From: Gemmatimonadota bacterium
Lineage (GTDB): Bacteria; Gemmatimonadota; Gemmatimonadetes; Longimicrobiales; Gaopeijiaceae
Assembly (NCBI GenBank): GCA_028873595.1
Contig: JAPPOV010000018.1
Span: 123,260 to 187,259, forward strand
DNA length: 64,000 bases
Reading direction: 5' to 3'
Shown here: piece after piece, positions 51,087-60,637 of the stretch
How positions within the stretch are numbered: the stretch's first letter is position 1
Layout of the letters: every line of letters begins with the position of its first letter
Translations under genes and position numbers: made by a program
The notes under the pieces: generated by a model
Told to the model about the DNA's origin: nothing
Database searches by the model: none
What the model saw: the letters and a program-made list of their open reading frames with translations, nothing else

Positions 51087-53456
51087 TTACTGCGAGATTG
51101 TCCGCGGACGATAGCGAACGATGAAGAGACCCTCCGAGCCGCTCGTCACTGCGACGATGCCGCTCTCGAAGTACGGGTAGTTCGACCACGAGCCGTCCAT
51201 CTGTGCGTCGTCGCCGCCGTATGGAACGGTGTCGAACGCGCCCACCGGAACCGGGTTTTCCGGATCCGAGACGTCAAGCACACGCAGGCCGCTCTTGTAG
51301 TTCGACTGATACATCGTGTTGCCCACGATGTAGAGGTTGTGGTCGGTAGCCTTCGTGTCAGCCATGTACTCACGGGCGAGGATCGGATCATCGAGGTCCT
51401 CGAGATCCCAGATGAGCGTCCGCGTTGTCGCGACGTTGCCGCCCGTCTCGTCGAGCTCGTCGCCCATGTAGAAGTACCGGTGATCCGACGACAGCCAGCC
51501 TTGGTGGGAGTAGGCCACATTCGGGTACGTCGCCATAGAGACAGCGACGGGGTTGGCCTTGTCGGTCACGTCCGCGATCGAGAGAGCTGTCTCGTTCGAG
51601 CCCAGGCAGATTTCGCGTCCTGCATAGTCCTCGTCGGGCCCGTGGTAGACCACGCACTGCGCGTCGTGTGAGTACCCCGTCCGGTCACGACCCGTGGTCA
51701 TGTCCTGGAAGCACCCCGCGAAGGTCGGGTTGAGCGGATCCTGGATGTTGATCATGTGGAGGCCACCTCCGCACGTCTCACCACCACCGCTGCTGCCGAC
51801 GGAGTAGGCGAAGCCCGTCTCTTCGTTAATCACGATGTTGTGCGCACTGTGAATGCGGTCGTAGTTCGCGTCTTCGCTGAAGGTCACTGGGTTCGAACCG
51901 TCCAGGCCACGCAGCCGCGTCAGGTCGAAGACCTGCATGCCATGCTGACCTGCGTTGTCGGCGACGACATACATGTGGTTCTGGTAGACCTTCATGTCGC
52001 GCCACACGGTCGTGTTCGAGCCCTCGGTCATCGGGAGTCGGCCGAGGTAGGCCGGGGCACCAGGGTTCGTTACGTCGACGAAGGCCGTCGCATTGGTCAG
52101 GCCCACGAGCACGATCTCACGACCCGTCTCCGGATCAGTCCATCCCCAGACGTCATTCGTGTTGATGCCGCGTTCGGCTTCCATGTCGCCAAGCGGGAGG
52201 AAGGAGAGGAGGTCGACCTGCTCGCAGTCGAACATGTCGGCCTGGCCGTCCTCCGAGCAGCGGACCTCGTCACCCACGATCGCATCGATGCCGAGCATGA
52301 CGCCGCCCAGGCGACCGGCGGGCATCCAGCCCTCATCGGACCAGCTCATCACGTAGGCCGCACCCGTGCCGTTGTCGGCGCGCGGAGCGGAACCGACGGC
52401 GATGCCTTCACCCACCGCGATCTCGGAGGTGAAGAGCTCTTCGGCCTCCACCCCGTTTCCGCTCTGCGTCACACTCGTCCACTCGCCGGAGTCCGCGTCG
52501 TACGTGTACGTGAAGAGGCGTCCCTGACCGAAGCCTGCCGTCGCCGCACCGATCAGCGCTGTCTCACCGTCGAAGGTGATGCTTCCGCCGAAGCCCGTCT
52601 GTGCAGAGGCCTCGAAGGGGATGAGCATCGTGCCGAGCTCCCACGCACCTTCCTCAAAGGTATAGGCGACGACCGAGCCGATACCCACGATGTTGCCGGG
52701 CGAGCCGACGAGGGCGACGTCGTCATGGATGACGATGTCCGAGCCGAATGCGGCCTGGGCGTTCACGAGGGGCGCCTGCAATGCGCCGCCCTCGACCCAG
52801 CTGTCCGTGTCCGCGTCGTAGCGGAACGGGTAGACCGCGCCCTGTCCGTCGTCCGCCGCCGGAGCCGAGACCATGAGGTGTTCACCCGAGAGGGCGAGGT
52901 CGGCGCCGAAGCGCGACTCGGGCATGAGTTCGGCCGGGGCCAGCTTGGAATGCTGGACCCAGTTGTCGCCGTCGCGGCGGAAGGTGTAGACGGCTCCGCG
53001 GGCACTGTTTTGAGCGATGGTGCCGATTGCGAGCCAGTCGCCGTCGACGTCGAGGCCGCTCCCCAGGCTGTCTGCCGGGGTCCGGTCATCGGTCACGATG
53101 CGCCCCGTCTCGTTCCACGTTCCGCCGTTGTTCTTGAACGTGTACACGGCGCCCGTACCCCCATCTACGCGGGTCGCAGACACGAGCAGCAGGTCATCCT
53201 GAGTCGCGAGGCTGATCCCGAACCGGTTTGCCGCCGAGGCGTCCGAGGGCTCGAGCATCTGGCTCTGCACCCAGTCGCCATTCCCGTCACGGTCGAAGAC
53301 GTAGACCACGCCGGAGCGCATCTCGTAGACGGGCTCGCCGACGATGATCTGATCACCGGTGACCACTACCGCGTTCCCGAACGACTGCGCGCTCGAAGGA
53401 GTCGCCCACCCAGCTACCGCCATGGCAACCGTGAGCATCACACACATCCGCTTCAT
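51087..53456 (-). CDS. Exported choice-of-anchor B / LVIVD repeat protein
   Basis: The 789-residue protein has a signal peptide (to about residue 24, TPSSAQ). The N-terminal half (about 25-370) has FG-GAP-like repeats (for example GDWLAIGTIAQNSARGAVYTF). The C-terminal half has LVIVD-like repeats (NHMYVVADNAGQHGMQVFDL, KSGLRVLDVSDPENPVPVG). This matches the choice-of-anchor B family. I chose the ATG at 53456 (MKRMCVMLT) because it opens the signal peptide and AGAGG lies upstream. It is the first gene of the three-gene propeller unit. Confidence 0.85.
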   Translation of the reverse strand: MKRMCVMLTVAMAVAGWATPSSAQSFGNAVVVTGDQIIVGEPVYEMRSGVVYVFDRDGNGDWVQSQMLEPSDASAANRFGISLATQDDLLLVSATRVDGGTGAVYTFKNNGGTWNETGRIVTDDRTPADSLGSGLDVDGDWLAIGTIAQNSARGAVYTFRRDGDNWVQHSKLAPAELMPESRFGADLALSGEHLMVSAPAADDGQGAVYPFRYDADTDSWVEGGALQAPLVNAQAAFGSDIVIHDDVALVGSPGNIVGIGSVVAYTFEEGAWELGTMLIPFEASAQTGFGGSITFDGETALIGAATAGFGQGRLFTYTYDADSGEWTSVTQSGNGVEAEELFTSEIAVGEGIAVGSAPRADNGTGAAYVMSWSDEGWMPAGRLGGVMLGIDAIVGDEVRCSEDGQADMFDCEQVDLLSFLPLGDMEAERGINTNDVWGWTDPETGREIVLVGLTNATAFVDVTNPGAPAYLGRLPMTEGSNTTVWRDMKVYQNHMYVVADNAGQHGMQVFDLTRLRGLDGSNPVTFSEDANYDRIHSAHNIVINEETGFAYSVGSSGGGETCGGGLHMINIQDPLNPTFAGCFQDMTTGRDRTGYSHDAQCVVYHGPDEDYAGREICLGSNETALSIADVTDKANPVAVSMATYPNVAYSHQGWLSSDHRYFYMGDELDETGGNVATTRTLIWDLEDLDDPILAREYMADTKATDHNLYIVGNTMYQSNYKSGLRVLDVSDPENPVPVGAFDTVPYGGDDAQMDGSWSNYPYFESGIVAVTSGSEGLFIVRYRPRTISQ

Positions 53457-53597
53457 ACCAGCCTCTTGTGACAGTGACGGACGCCGACAGAGGGCCGAAG
53501 TCCGTTGAGATCCAGGATCATCCAACCCAGAAGCATGCCCGCCTCGAAGGGTCGGGACAAGTCGACTGGGCGATGTGGTTCGAGTGATACAGGAAAG

Positions 53598-53617
53598 GCC
53601 CGGGACTGTTTCCGGGC
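53598..53617 (-). terminator. Candidate terminator downstream of zinc-ribbon gene
   Basis: On the minus strand GCCCGG (53617-53612) pairs with CCGGGC (53603-53598) with an 8-base loop, followed by CTTTCC. It lies just after the zinc-ribbon gene stop and before the choice-of-anchor gene. Short stem, so only moderately likely. Confidence 0.35.
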
Positions 53618-53703
53618 TCCCGGGGTCCAACCGCGATCGCAATGCTCAGGTCCGCCGCCGATTGGGGTGGCTCAGCGGATACTTCGCACCCCCCTGAGTT
53701 GGC

Positions 53704-54795
53704 TTACTGGCGCTCGAACACCACATACAGGATGTACGCGATCGCCGCCGCTGCGAGCGCGGCCAGACTGATCTTCACCCAGCTCCACGGCCGCTGACCC
53801 TGGACCTCCCCGGTACGCGCGTTCACGAGGAAGCGGTAGATCTTCTCCTTGTATCGATAGGAGCAGATCCACATCGGCAGCAGCACGTGCTTGAAGGTGA
53901 TGGAGCTGTGGCGCGTGTTCAGTGTGAGGATGCGCTGGTGATCCCCTCCGATGTCATGACGGACATCGCCGCGGATGACGTCGTCCATGCGCTCGGTTGC
54001 GCGCTTCCATCCCGACGCCACGTCGATCTGGTACCGCTCTGCGGTAAAGCCAGAGAGATACTCGTCGGCGTAGGTGACCATGTTCTGCAGGTCCCAGGGC
54101 TCAAGCTCTTCAGCAAGGTCGCGAGGAAGGGAGTTCGAGCCCACCACGAGCATGTCGTCGAAGTCGCGCGACACTCGCCCGGCAGTCGAGCTCCAGCGGA
54201 TCTCCGTGTCCTGGTAGGTCTCCCGGACGGTCTTGCCATCACGCGTCACGGTTCGGGTCTTCGTGACCGTGTAGTTGTCACCACGTTGCCCGGTGTACGT
54301 GCTCACGGTGTCCGCGTCGTACGTCCAGTACGGCGCGTAGAGACCCTGAAGGCGCCCATCGAGCTGCGCCAGCTTTTTCAGAGCGTTGGGCGCGAACCAG
54401 AGCTTGGTGATCCAGCCTCGGAAGAGCTCGGTTGCCCGGTGGCGGTCGATCTTGAACGGGAGAAGCGCCGCGGGCTTGAGGAGCCGCTGAGACGTCTCTC
54501 TCGCGACGATGCTCGATCCGCAGTACGGGCACGGGAACGCTTCGTGGGACGGAGATGGCTCGACGAGCGCCGCGCACGCTCCACACCGGACGGAGGTGAC
54601 CTCTTCCGTTTCGGCTTCGTTTCCGAGGTTCTCTGCGATGGCCTCGAGGAAGTCGTGCTCTTCGATGCCCTCTGTCGACGACGGGATGTGTGTCTGGTTG
54701 CCGCAGTACGGGCACTTGAGTGCATCCGTACCCGGGGCGAACTGGATCTTGGCACCGCACTGTTCGCAAGGAAACTGACGGGTGCCGTCACTCAT
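53704..54795 (-). CDS. Zinc-ribbon membrane-anchored protein
   Basis: The 363-residue protein has two zinc-ribbon units at the N-terminus (Cys10/13, Cys28/31 and Cys71/74, Cys89/92), a soluble middle domain (about 110-330) and a single C-terminal membrane helix (WVKISLAALAAAAIAYIL). Similar TFIIB-type zinc-ribbon plus membrane proteins often sit beside SPFH genes, as here, 68 bases downstream of one. The role is unknown; recruitment to a membrane microdomain by the SPFH partner is a guess. Confidence 0.75.
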   Translation of the reverse strand: MSDGTRQFPCEQCGAKIQFAPGTDALKCPYCGNQTHIPSSTEGIEEHDFLEAIAENLGNEAETEEVTSVRCGACAALVEPSPSHEAFPCPYCGSSIVARETSQRLLKPAALLPFKIDRHRATELFRGWITKLWFAPNALKKLAQLDGRLQGLYAPYWTYDADTVSTYTGQRGDNYTVTKTRTVTRDGKTVRETYQDTEIRWSSTAGRVSRDFDDMLVVGSNSLPRDLAEELEPWDLQNMVTYADEYLSGFTAERYQIDVASGWKRATERMDDVIRGDVRHDIGGDHQRILTLNTRHSSITFKHVLLPMWICSYRYKEKIYRFLVNARTGEVQGQRPWSWVKISLAALAAAAIAYILYVVFERQ

Positions 54796-54863
54796 GAGAG
54801 CCCCTGGGGGTCACGGGTGGTGGCTCTGTTTGCGTGCGAAGGAGGCAGACGTGTCGTGTCCGG

Positions 54864-55979
54864 TCATTGACCCGGAAGGGGTGGTGGCGTGGCGCTGAAC
54901 ATCCTGGCGACAGCATCCACCTTTGCAGCAGCCGTCCACTCGGCCATGCCCTCGGCCCAGACGAGCGTCTCACGCGTCACGGAGCCCCCGTCGATCTGTG
55001 CCTTGAGCGCCGCCGGGTCGAATGGCCCCGCCTGTTGACCATCGATGGCCGCGAAGTATTTCGGTCCCTGAGGGATCGGTGGTGGGGTCGCCCCTCCGCC
55101 TTGGGGTGCCTGCGGACGCGGGGTCATCGACTGTGCCATCTGATTCCCCATCGCGAAGCCCATGCCGGCCCCCATGCCGGCCCCGGCGGCGCCACCGCCA
55201 CCCGGGTTGTTGGCCATGTCTCCGATCGCTTCGGCGGTCTGGAACTTCGTGTACTGATCCATGTCGCCGATAACGCCCATGCTCGTACGCTTATCGAGTG
55301 TCTCTTCGACTGCCGGAGGCAGGGAGATGTTCTCGATGAGTAGGGTCCGCAGCTCGATGCCGTAGCCATCCATGTCACTTCTGACACGGTCGGCGAGCTT
55401 CGTGCCGAGTTCGTCGTAGTTTGCCGCCATGTCGAGCACCGGGATGCCGGACGAAGCCATGGCGTCGGAGAAACGGGCGACGAGGATGTTGCGGACCTGA
55501 TCCGTCACGTCCTCGGTCGTAAAGTGACCGTCCGTACCGACGATCTCCTTCAGGAACGTACCCGGGTCCGATACGCGGACCGCGTACGTGCCGAAGGCTC
55601 GGACTCGGACCGGACCGAACTCGGGGTCGCGCATCGTGACCGGGTTTTTCGTACCCCACTTCTGATCCGTGAACTGCCGCATGTTCACGAAGTAGACTTC
55701 CGCCTTGAACGGGCTTTCGAATCCGTGCTTCCAACCCTTCAGGGTGGACAGGATCGGCAGGTTCTCGGTCTCGAGCGTGTACATCCCGGGCCCGAAGACG
55801 TCGGCCAATTGCCCTTCGTCGATAAAGACGGCCGCCTGGCCTTCGCGGACGGTCAATTCGGCACCGTTCTTGATCTCGTTGTTATGCCGCTGGAAACGGT
55901 AGACGAGAGTGTTCGGGCTGCTGTCGGTCCATTCGATGACATCGATGAACTCGCCCTTGATCTTGTCGAACAGGCCCAT
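54864..55979 (-). CDS. SPFH-domain protein with C-terminal GYF-2-like domain
   Basis: The 371-residue protein has an SPFH/Band-7 type core at about residues 30-220 (VREGQAAVFIDEGQLADVFG, VRVRAFGTYAVRVSDPGTF, LVARFSDAMASSGIPVLDMA), a Gly/Ala-rich linker around 255-290 and a C-terminal domain (about 303-360: KYFAAIDGQQAGPFDPAALK, TLVWAEGMAEWTAA) that resembles GYF-2. It is related to the virion-core-like SPFH proteins. Together with the downstream zinc-ribbon gene it probably forms a membrane-associated scaffold. Confidence 0.85.
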   Translation of the reverse strand: MGLFDKIKGEFIDVIEWTDSSPNTLVYRFQRHNNEIKNGAELTVREGQAAVFIDEGQLADVFGPGMYTLETENLPILSTLKGWKHGFESPFKAEVYFVNMRQFTDQKWGTKNPVTMRDPEFGPVRVRAFGTYAVRVSDPGTFLKEIVGTDGHFTTEDVTDQVRNILVARFSDAMASSGIPVLDMAANYDELGTKLADRVRSDMDGYGIELRTLLIENISLPPAVEETLDKRTSMGVIGDMDQYTKFQTAEAIGDMANNPGGGGAAGAGMGAGMGFAMGNQMAQSMTPRPQAPQGGGATPPPIPQGPKYFAAIDGQQAGPFDPAALKAQIDGGSVTRETLVWAEGMAEWTAAAKVDAVARMFSATPPPLPGQ

Positions 55980-56175
55980 GGCCGTGGCCTCCGTGCTGTG
56001 GAGTGATCGCCGGCCTCAACGATTCGGCGAGGCCGTCTGTGATGCTGCCCTGCGAGCTTAATACGCGGTGTCGAGTCGCGCTCTTCAAGGCCCACGTTCA
56101 GCCGCTTGCCGCACGGCCTGTCACAGCCCAAGCTCGGCGGCACCGATTCGTCCTTCTCATCAACGAATTCAGACC

Positions 56176-57252
56176 ATGAGCGTACTCGGCCGTGCCTCCG
56201 TCTCGACGACGTTTCTCTGGGCCTTAGCCGCTTGCTGGACCTGCGCGCCTCTGTGGGCGCAGGAGCCGGTGGCGTGGGGAGAAGAGTTCGTCTTCCACAC
56301 GTTTTCGATCGCGGGTGTCGACCCCCAGACGGGTGAGTCCGGGGTGGCTGTGACGACCCGAAACGCCTGTGTCGGGAATGGCGTGCCATGGGTCAGGGTC
56401 GGGGTCGGTGCGGTGGCGACGCAGGCATCGACCCGCACCGCCTATGGGCAGGAAATCCTCGACTTGCTCGAGCAGGGGATGTCGCCGCAGGACGCCCTCG
56501 ACGCGGCAACGGCGGCGGACGAGGGGCGCGACAATCGACAGGTCGGAGTCGTCTCGGTGGACGGGCGGGCGGCACAGTTCACGGGACGTGGGCCGGGCGC
56601 CTGGGCTGGTCATCGATCGGGGCCGAACTATGCGGCACAGGGCAACGTGCTCGTGGGGCCGGAGGTCGTGGGTGCGGTGGCGGACGCCTTTGAGGCGAGT
56701 GAGGGGTCGGGTCGCCACCTCGCGGACCGGTTGGTCGAGGCGCTGGAGGCGGGGCAGGCGGTTGGTGGCGATCGCCGGGTCGGTCGCCAGCAGTCAGCAT
56801 CGGTCATGGTCGTCGATCCGCGAGAGGGCATGGCGCGGCGCGCAGACGGTCAGACGGTGCATATCAACGTCTGCCAGCACGAGACGCCCGTCGCCGAGGT
56901 CCGGCGGATCTACGACACCGTCTCGGGCACGCTCGGCTTCCGGGAGCTGTCGCTGCCGGTCGGCAACGACGTGTGGCAGGTGCGCGTGATCATGCACGCG
57001 CTCGGATACTACCGGCCGGATGACGACACGGTCGAGCGAAATGCGCAGACGATGCGGTACGACCAGGAGGTCGCGCAGGCGGTCGATGCGTTCCGGGAGG
57101 CGATGGGGCTCTCCCACCCCGGGTCGGGGGGCACGCCATCGGGCTTCGTCGATACTCACACGGTCGCGCTGATGTGGGACGCGCTCGAGGAGGCTGGGAC
57201 GGCGCGTGAGGTCCGCGATGCGATTCGAGATGCGACGAGGATCCGGCGATGA
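56176..57252 (+). CDS. DUF1028 protein with C-terminal peptidoglycan-binding-like domain
   Basis: The 358-residue protein has a signal peptide (to about residue 28, CAPLWAQ), a DUF1028 Ntn-hydrolase-like domain (about 38-255: FHTFSIAGVDPQTGESGVAV, GQEILDLLEQGMSPQDAL) and a C-terminal peptidoglycan-binding-like helical domain (VWQVRVIMHALGYYRPDDDT). The Ntn-hydrolase assignment is from family knowledge; the substrate is unknown. The stop overlaps the amidase start (ATGA), so the two exported hydrolases are translationally coupled. Confidence 0.85.
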   Translation: MSVLGRASVSTTFLWALAACWTCAPLWAQEPVAWGEEFVFHTFSIAGVDPQTGESGVAVTTRNACVGNGVPWVRVGVGAVATQASTRTAYGQEILDLLEQGMSPQDALDAATAADEGRDNRQVGVVSVDGRAAQFTGRGPGAWAGHRSGPNYAAQGNVLVGPEVVGAVADAFEASEGSGRHLADRLVEALEAGQAVGGDRRVGRQQSASVMVVDPREGMARRADGQTVHINVCQHETPVAEVRRIYDTVSGTLGFRELSLPVGNDVWQVRVIMHALGYYRPDDDTVERNAQTMRYDQEVAQAVDAFREAMGLSHPGSGGTPSGFVDTHTVALMWDALEEAGTAREVRDAIRDATRIRR

Positions 57253-58832
57253 GGGCGCGCGTGGTCCTGGGGCTGTTTGTGTGCGCGGCTGCGCTGGCCG
57301 CTCCGCTGGGGGCGCAGCAGATCTCCCTCTCCTCGGCGACGATCGCAGACCTGAACCAGGCGTTCGACGCGGGGGATCTCACCGCAGAACGCCTCGTCCA
57401 GATGTACCTGGCGCGCATCGAGGCGTACGACCAGCAGGGCCCGGCACTCAACACGGTACTCTGGCTCAACGAGCGGGCGCTGGAGCGGGCTCGCGAGCTC
57501 GATGCCGAGCGACGCCAGAGCGGCTCCCGTTCGCCGCTGCACGGAATCCCCGTCGTCCTCAAGGACAACGTCGACACGGGAGACATGCCGACGACCGCGG
57601 GCTCGATTCTCCTGGCGGGTTCGGTTCCCCCGGATGACGCCTTCCTCGTGCAGAAGCTCCGTGACGCCGGCGCGATCATCCTCGCCAAGGTCAACATGAG
57701 CGAGTTCGCCTCGGGTGCGACGATGTCGTCGGTGGGCGGTTGGATAAGGAATCCGCACAGTCTCGAGCACTCTCCGTCCGGATCCTCCGGCGGGACGGGA
57801 TCGGCAATTGCCGCGTCGTTCGCTCAGCTCGGGATCGGGACGGACACGGGCGGTTCCGTGCGCGGTCCCTCCACGGCGAATGGGATCGCCGGCCTCAAGC
57901 CGACGCTCGGGCTCGTGAGCCGGGACGGGATCATCCCGCTCGCGCTCGCCTTCGATACGGGCGGGCCGATGGCGCGTAGCGTCTACGACGTGGCCGCGAT
58001 GCTCAATGTGATCGCGGGGGTGGACCCGGCGGACGAAGCGACGGCCGCGGCAGAGGGCCGCGTGGAGGACGACTACACGTCGTTTCTGGATGAGGGGGCG
58101 CTGAACGGGGCCCGGATCGGGATCGCCCGGCAGTTCATGGGTGGCGACCCCGAGGTCGACTGGGTGATCGAGGCCGGGCTGGGGCATATGGAGGCGGCCG
58201 GCGCGACGCTGGTGGATGTGGCTTTCGACGAGTGGCTCGTGGACGCCAAGGCCGACTGGTACACGACCATCCGCTGGCGCGAATTCCGACAGCAGATCCC
58301 GGCATATCTCGCGACCACGGGTCCGGAATACCCGAAGACGCTCGCCGATCTGGTGGCGCGCTCGCAGGAGATCCTGGCGTCGACCGATGACGGCGGGCAG
58401 CCGAATCCGGTCCGGTGGGCGCTCTTCAAACAGGAGGAGGTGAGCGGAGAGGTCACGGACTTCGAGTATGTGACGATGCGGGATCACGGTCTCCAGATCG
58501 TGCGTGACCACGTGATGGGCGTCATGGAACGCCACGGACTCGATGCGATCGTGTATCCGACGTCCGGCACGCGACCCGACCGGGTGGGGGAGGACGCGGC
58601 GGTCTGGGACGTCCCGTCCGCCACGAACTTCGCCAATCTGACGGGCTTTCCTGACCTGATCGTCCCCGCAGGATTCACGACGGACGGGCTCCCCGTGGGA
58701 ATCTCGTTCTTCGGCCCGGCGTTCAGTGAGGGCAGCCTCTTGGGGCTGGGGTACGCGTTCGAGCAGCTGACTCGGGCCCGACGTGATCCCGTGACGACGC
58801 CGGCGCTGGTGGGTGAGGGGGTCGGCCGGTAG
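57249..58832 (+). CDS. Exported amidase (amidase-signature family)
   Basis: The 527-residue protein has a signal peptide (ALAAPLGAQ) and all amidase-signature residues: Lys105 in VVLKDNVDT, the cis-serine in GSSGGT (about Ser179/180) and nucleophile Ser203 in GTDTGGSVR. It hydrolyses carboxamides in the periplasm. The length suits the family. It overlaps the DUF1028 gene by 4 bases. Substrate unknown. Confidence 0.93.
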   Translation: MRARVVLGLFVCAAALAAPLGAQQISLSSATIADLNQAFDAGDLTAERLVQMYLARIEAYDQQGPALNTVLWLNERALERARELDAERRQSGSRSPLHGIPVVLKDNVDTGDMPTTAGSILLAGSVPPDDAFLVQKLRDAGAIILAKVNMSEFASGATMSSVGGWIRNPHSLEHSPSGSSGGTGSAIAASFAQLGIGTDTGGSVRGPSTANGIAGLKPTLGLVSRDGIIPLALAFDTGGPMARSVYDVAAMLNVIAGVDPADEATAAAEGRVEDDYTSFLDEGALNGARIGIARQFMGGDPEVDWVIEAGLGHMEAAGATLVDVAFDEWLVDAKADWYTTIRWREFRQQIPAYLATTGPEYPKTLADLVARSQEILASTDDGGQPNPVRWALFKQEEVSGEVTDFEYVTMRDHGLQIVRDHVMGVMERHGLDAIVYPTSGTRPDRVGEDAAVWDVPSATNFANLTGFPDLIVPAGFTTDGLPVGISFFGPAFSEGSLLGLGYAFEQLTRARRDPVTTPALVGEGVGR

Positions 58833-58950
58833 CCCGTTTTCCGGAGCGGATCTACGTTAACCCCCCTTTTCCGGCCCGAATTCCGTTAGTTTCGGAACCG
58901 TTTTGCGTATGCCCCGAGATCCGGATTGTCAGGGCCCAACCCCGGAGTAG

Positions 58951-60609
58951 ATGGAAGGACGACTTAGCATCGGCTCGCGCGCGAGTGCGCCCGCGGGTCA
59001 GGTGACGACTGCTCGGGCTGACGCGTCGTCGGCCGCCGCGCAGGGGTCGTCCGTTTCCGCGTATCCGGGGCCGGCCGGAATCCCCGTACGCGCACCGGCG
59101 GGACTGGTTGCCGGACCGTCCGGTGTGCGCGCGGTCGGTGTGTATGCCGACGGGTCTCTGAGCTCGCTGCCGGGGCCGGACGAGGCACTGGTTGGTGTCC
59201 TGCCTCCGATCTTCCCCGAGTGGCTGGGTGAGCGTGACTTCAATCACGCACACGGGTGCCGTTTCCCGTACGTGGTGGGTGAGATGGCTCGAGGGATCGC
59301 CTCGGCCGACATGGTCATCGCGGGTGCTCAAGCCGGCCTCATGGCGTTCTTCGGAAGCGCCGGACTGTCGATCCCGGACATCGACGAGGCGATCCAGAAG
59401 ATCCAGGCGTCGCTCGGTCCCGGTGTCCGCAACTGGGGCGCGAATCTGATCCACAGCCCCCAGGAGTCGCACATGGAGATGGACTTCGCCGAGCTGATGC
59501 TCGCGCGGGGCGTCTCCAATATCTCGGCTTCGGCGTTCATGCGCCTGCAGCCGGCGATCGTGTACCTCTCCGCCAAGGGGCTGACCCGGGCGGCAGACGG
59601 CTCGATCCAGCGTCGCACGCACATCTTCGCGAAGATCTCTCGTGTCGAGGTGGCTCGCCCGTTCCTCTCGCCGGCGCCCGAGTCGATGCTCACGCCGCTG
59701 GTTGAGGCGGGGAAGCTCACGGCCGAGGAGGCCGCGCTCGCACGGCTCGTCCCAGTCGCCGAGGACATCACGGTCGAGGCCGACTCCGGTGGTCACACGG
59801 ACAACCGTCCGCTTCCGGTCCTCCTCCCGATGATCCTCGATCTCGCGCAGGAAATGTCGACTGAGTTCGGGTACGCCCGCCCCGCCCGGGTCGGCGTCGG
59901 TGGAGGACTTGGAACGCCGGCCGCCCTCGCGTCCGCGTTTGCGACCGGTGCGGCGTACGTCGTCACCGGGTCGGTGAACCAGGCGGCCGTCGAGTCCGGT
60001 CTATCCGATGACGGTCGCCGGATGCTGGCGACGGCCTCCATGACCGACGTCGCGATGGCTCCCGCTGCAGACATGTTCGAGATGGGTGTCGAAGTCCAGG
60101 TGCTGAAGCGGGGCACGATGTTCGCGCAGCGGGGCAAGGAGCTCTACCGGATCTTCCGCACGTACGATTCCATCGAGGCGATGCCGGAGGACGAGCGCGT
60201 TTCCATGGAGCAGAAACTTCTCGGTCGCTCGGTCGACGAGATCTGGACGGACACCGTGTCGTTCTTCGAGCGTCGTGATCCCCATGAGATCGAGAAGGCC
60301 AGGCAGGACCCGAAGCACCGTATGGCACTCATCTTCCGCTGGTACCTCTTCATGGGTGCCCAATGGGCACGCTCCGGTGAAGAGGCTCGCCGCGGCGATT
60401 ACCAGATCTGGTGCGGTCCCGCGATGGGGGCCTTCAACGACTGGGCGAAGGGGAGCTTCCTCGAGCCGGTCGATCATCGCACGACGGTTCAGATCGGACT
60501 GAACCTCATGGAGGGCGCGGCATGGCACACGCGTGCCCACCAGCTGCGCCTGGCCGGCGTCCCCCTGGGACCTGCCGATACCACGTTCGCTCCGCGGCCA
60601 CTCCGCTGA
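58951..60609 (+). CDS. pfaD: PfaD-type enoyl reductase of a PUFA synthase
   Basis: The 552-residue protein matches PfaD, the stand-alone FMN-dependent enoyl reductase of bacterial polyunsaturated fatty acid synthases. AHGCRFPYVVGEMARGIAS and GGGLGTPAALASAFATGAAY (flavin-binding barrel) are diagnostic, as are EADSGGHTDNRPL and MAPAADMFEMGVEVQVLKRGTMF. It reduces enoyl intermediates during chain synthesis. A disordered Ala/Ser-rich leader occupies the first 45 residues. It lies 28 bases upstream of pfaA on the same strand, the ER-first order seen in some myxobacterial loci. Confidence 0.93.
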   Translation: MEGRLSIGSRASAPAGQVTTARADASSAAAQGSSVSAYPGPAGIPVRAPAGLVAGPSGVRAVGVYADGSLSSLPGPDEALVGVLPPIFPEWLGERDFNHAHGCRFPYVVGEMARGIASADMVIAGAQAGLMAFFGSAGLSIPDIDEAIQKIQASLGPGVRNWGANLIHSPQESHMEMDFAELMLARGVSNISASAFMRLQPAIVYLSAKGLTRAADGSIQRRTHIFAKISRVEVARPFLSPAPESMLTPLVEAGKLTAEEAALARLVPVAEDITVEADSGGHTDNRPLPVLLPMILDLAQEMSTEFGYARPARVGVGGGLGTPAALASAFATGAAYVVTGSVNQAAVESGLSDDGRRMLATASMTDVAMAPAADMFEMGVEVQVLKRGTMFAQRGKELYRIFRTYDSIEAMPEDERVSMEQKLLGRSVDEIWTDTVSFFERRDPHEIEKARQDPKHRMALIFRWYLFMGAQWARSGEEARRGDYQIWCGPAMGAFNDWAKGSFLEPVDHRTTVQIGLNLMEGAAWHTRAHQLRLAGVPLGPADTTFAPRPLR

Positions 60610-60637
60610 GCATCGTTCACTATTGCTGAGAGCATAG

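Noticed and set aside
51756..53471. 571-codon plus-strand frame opposite the choice-of-anchor protein
   Set aside because: Shadow of the minus-strand gene; no signal peptide, no domains and no ribosome site.
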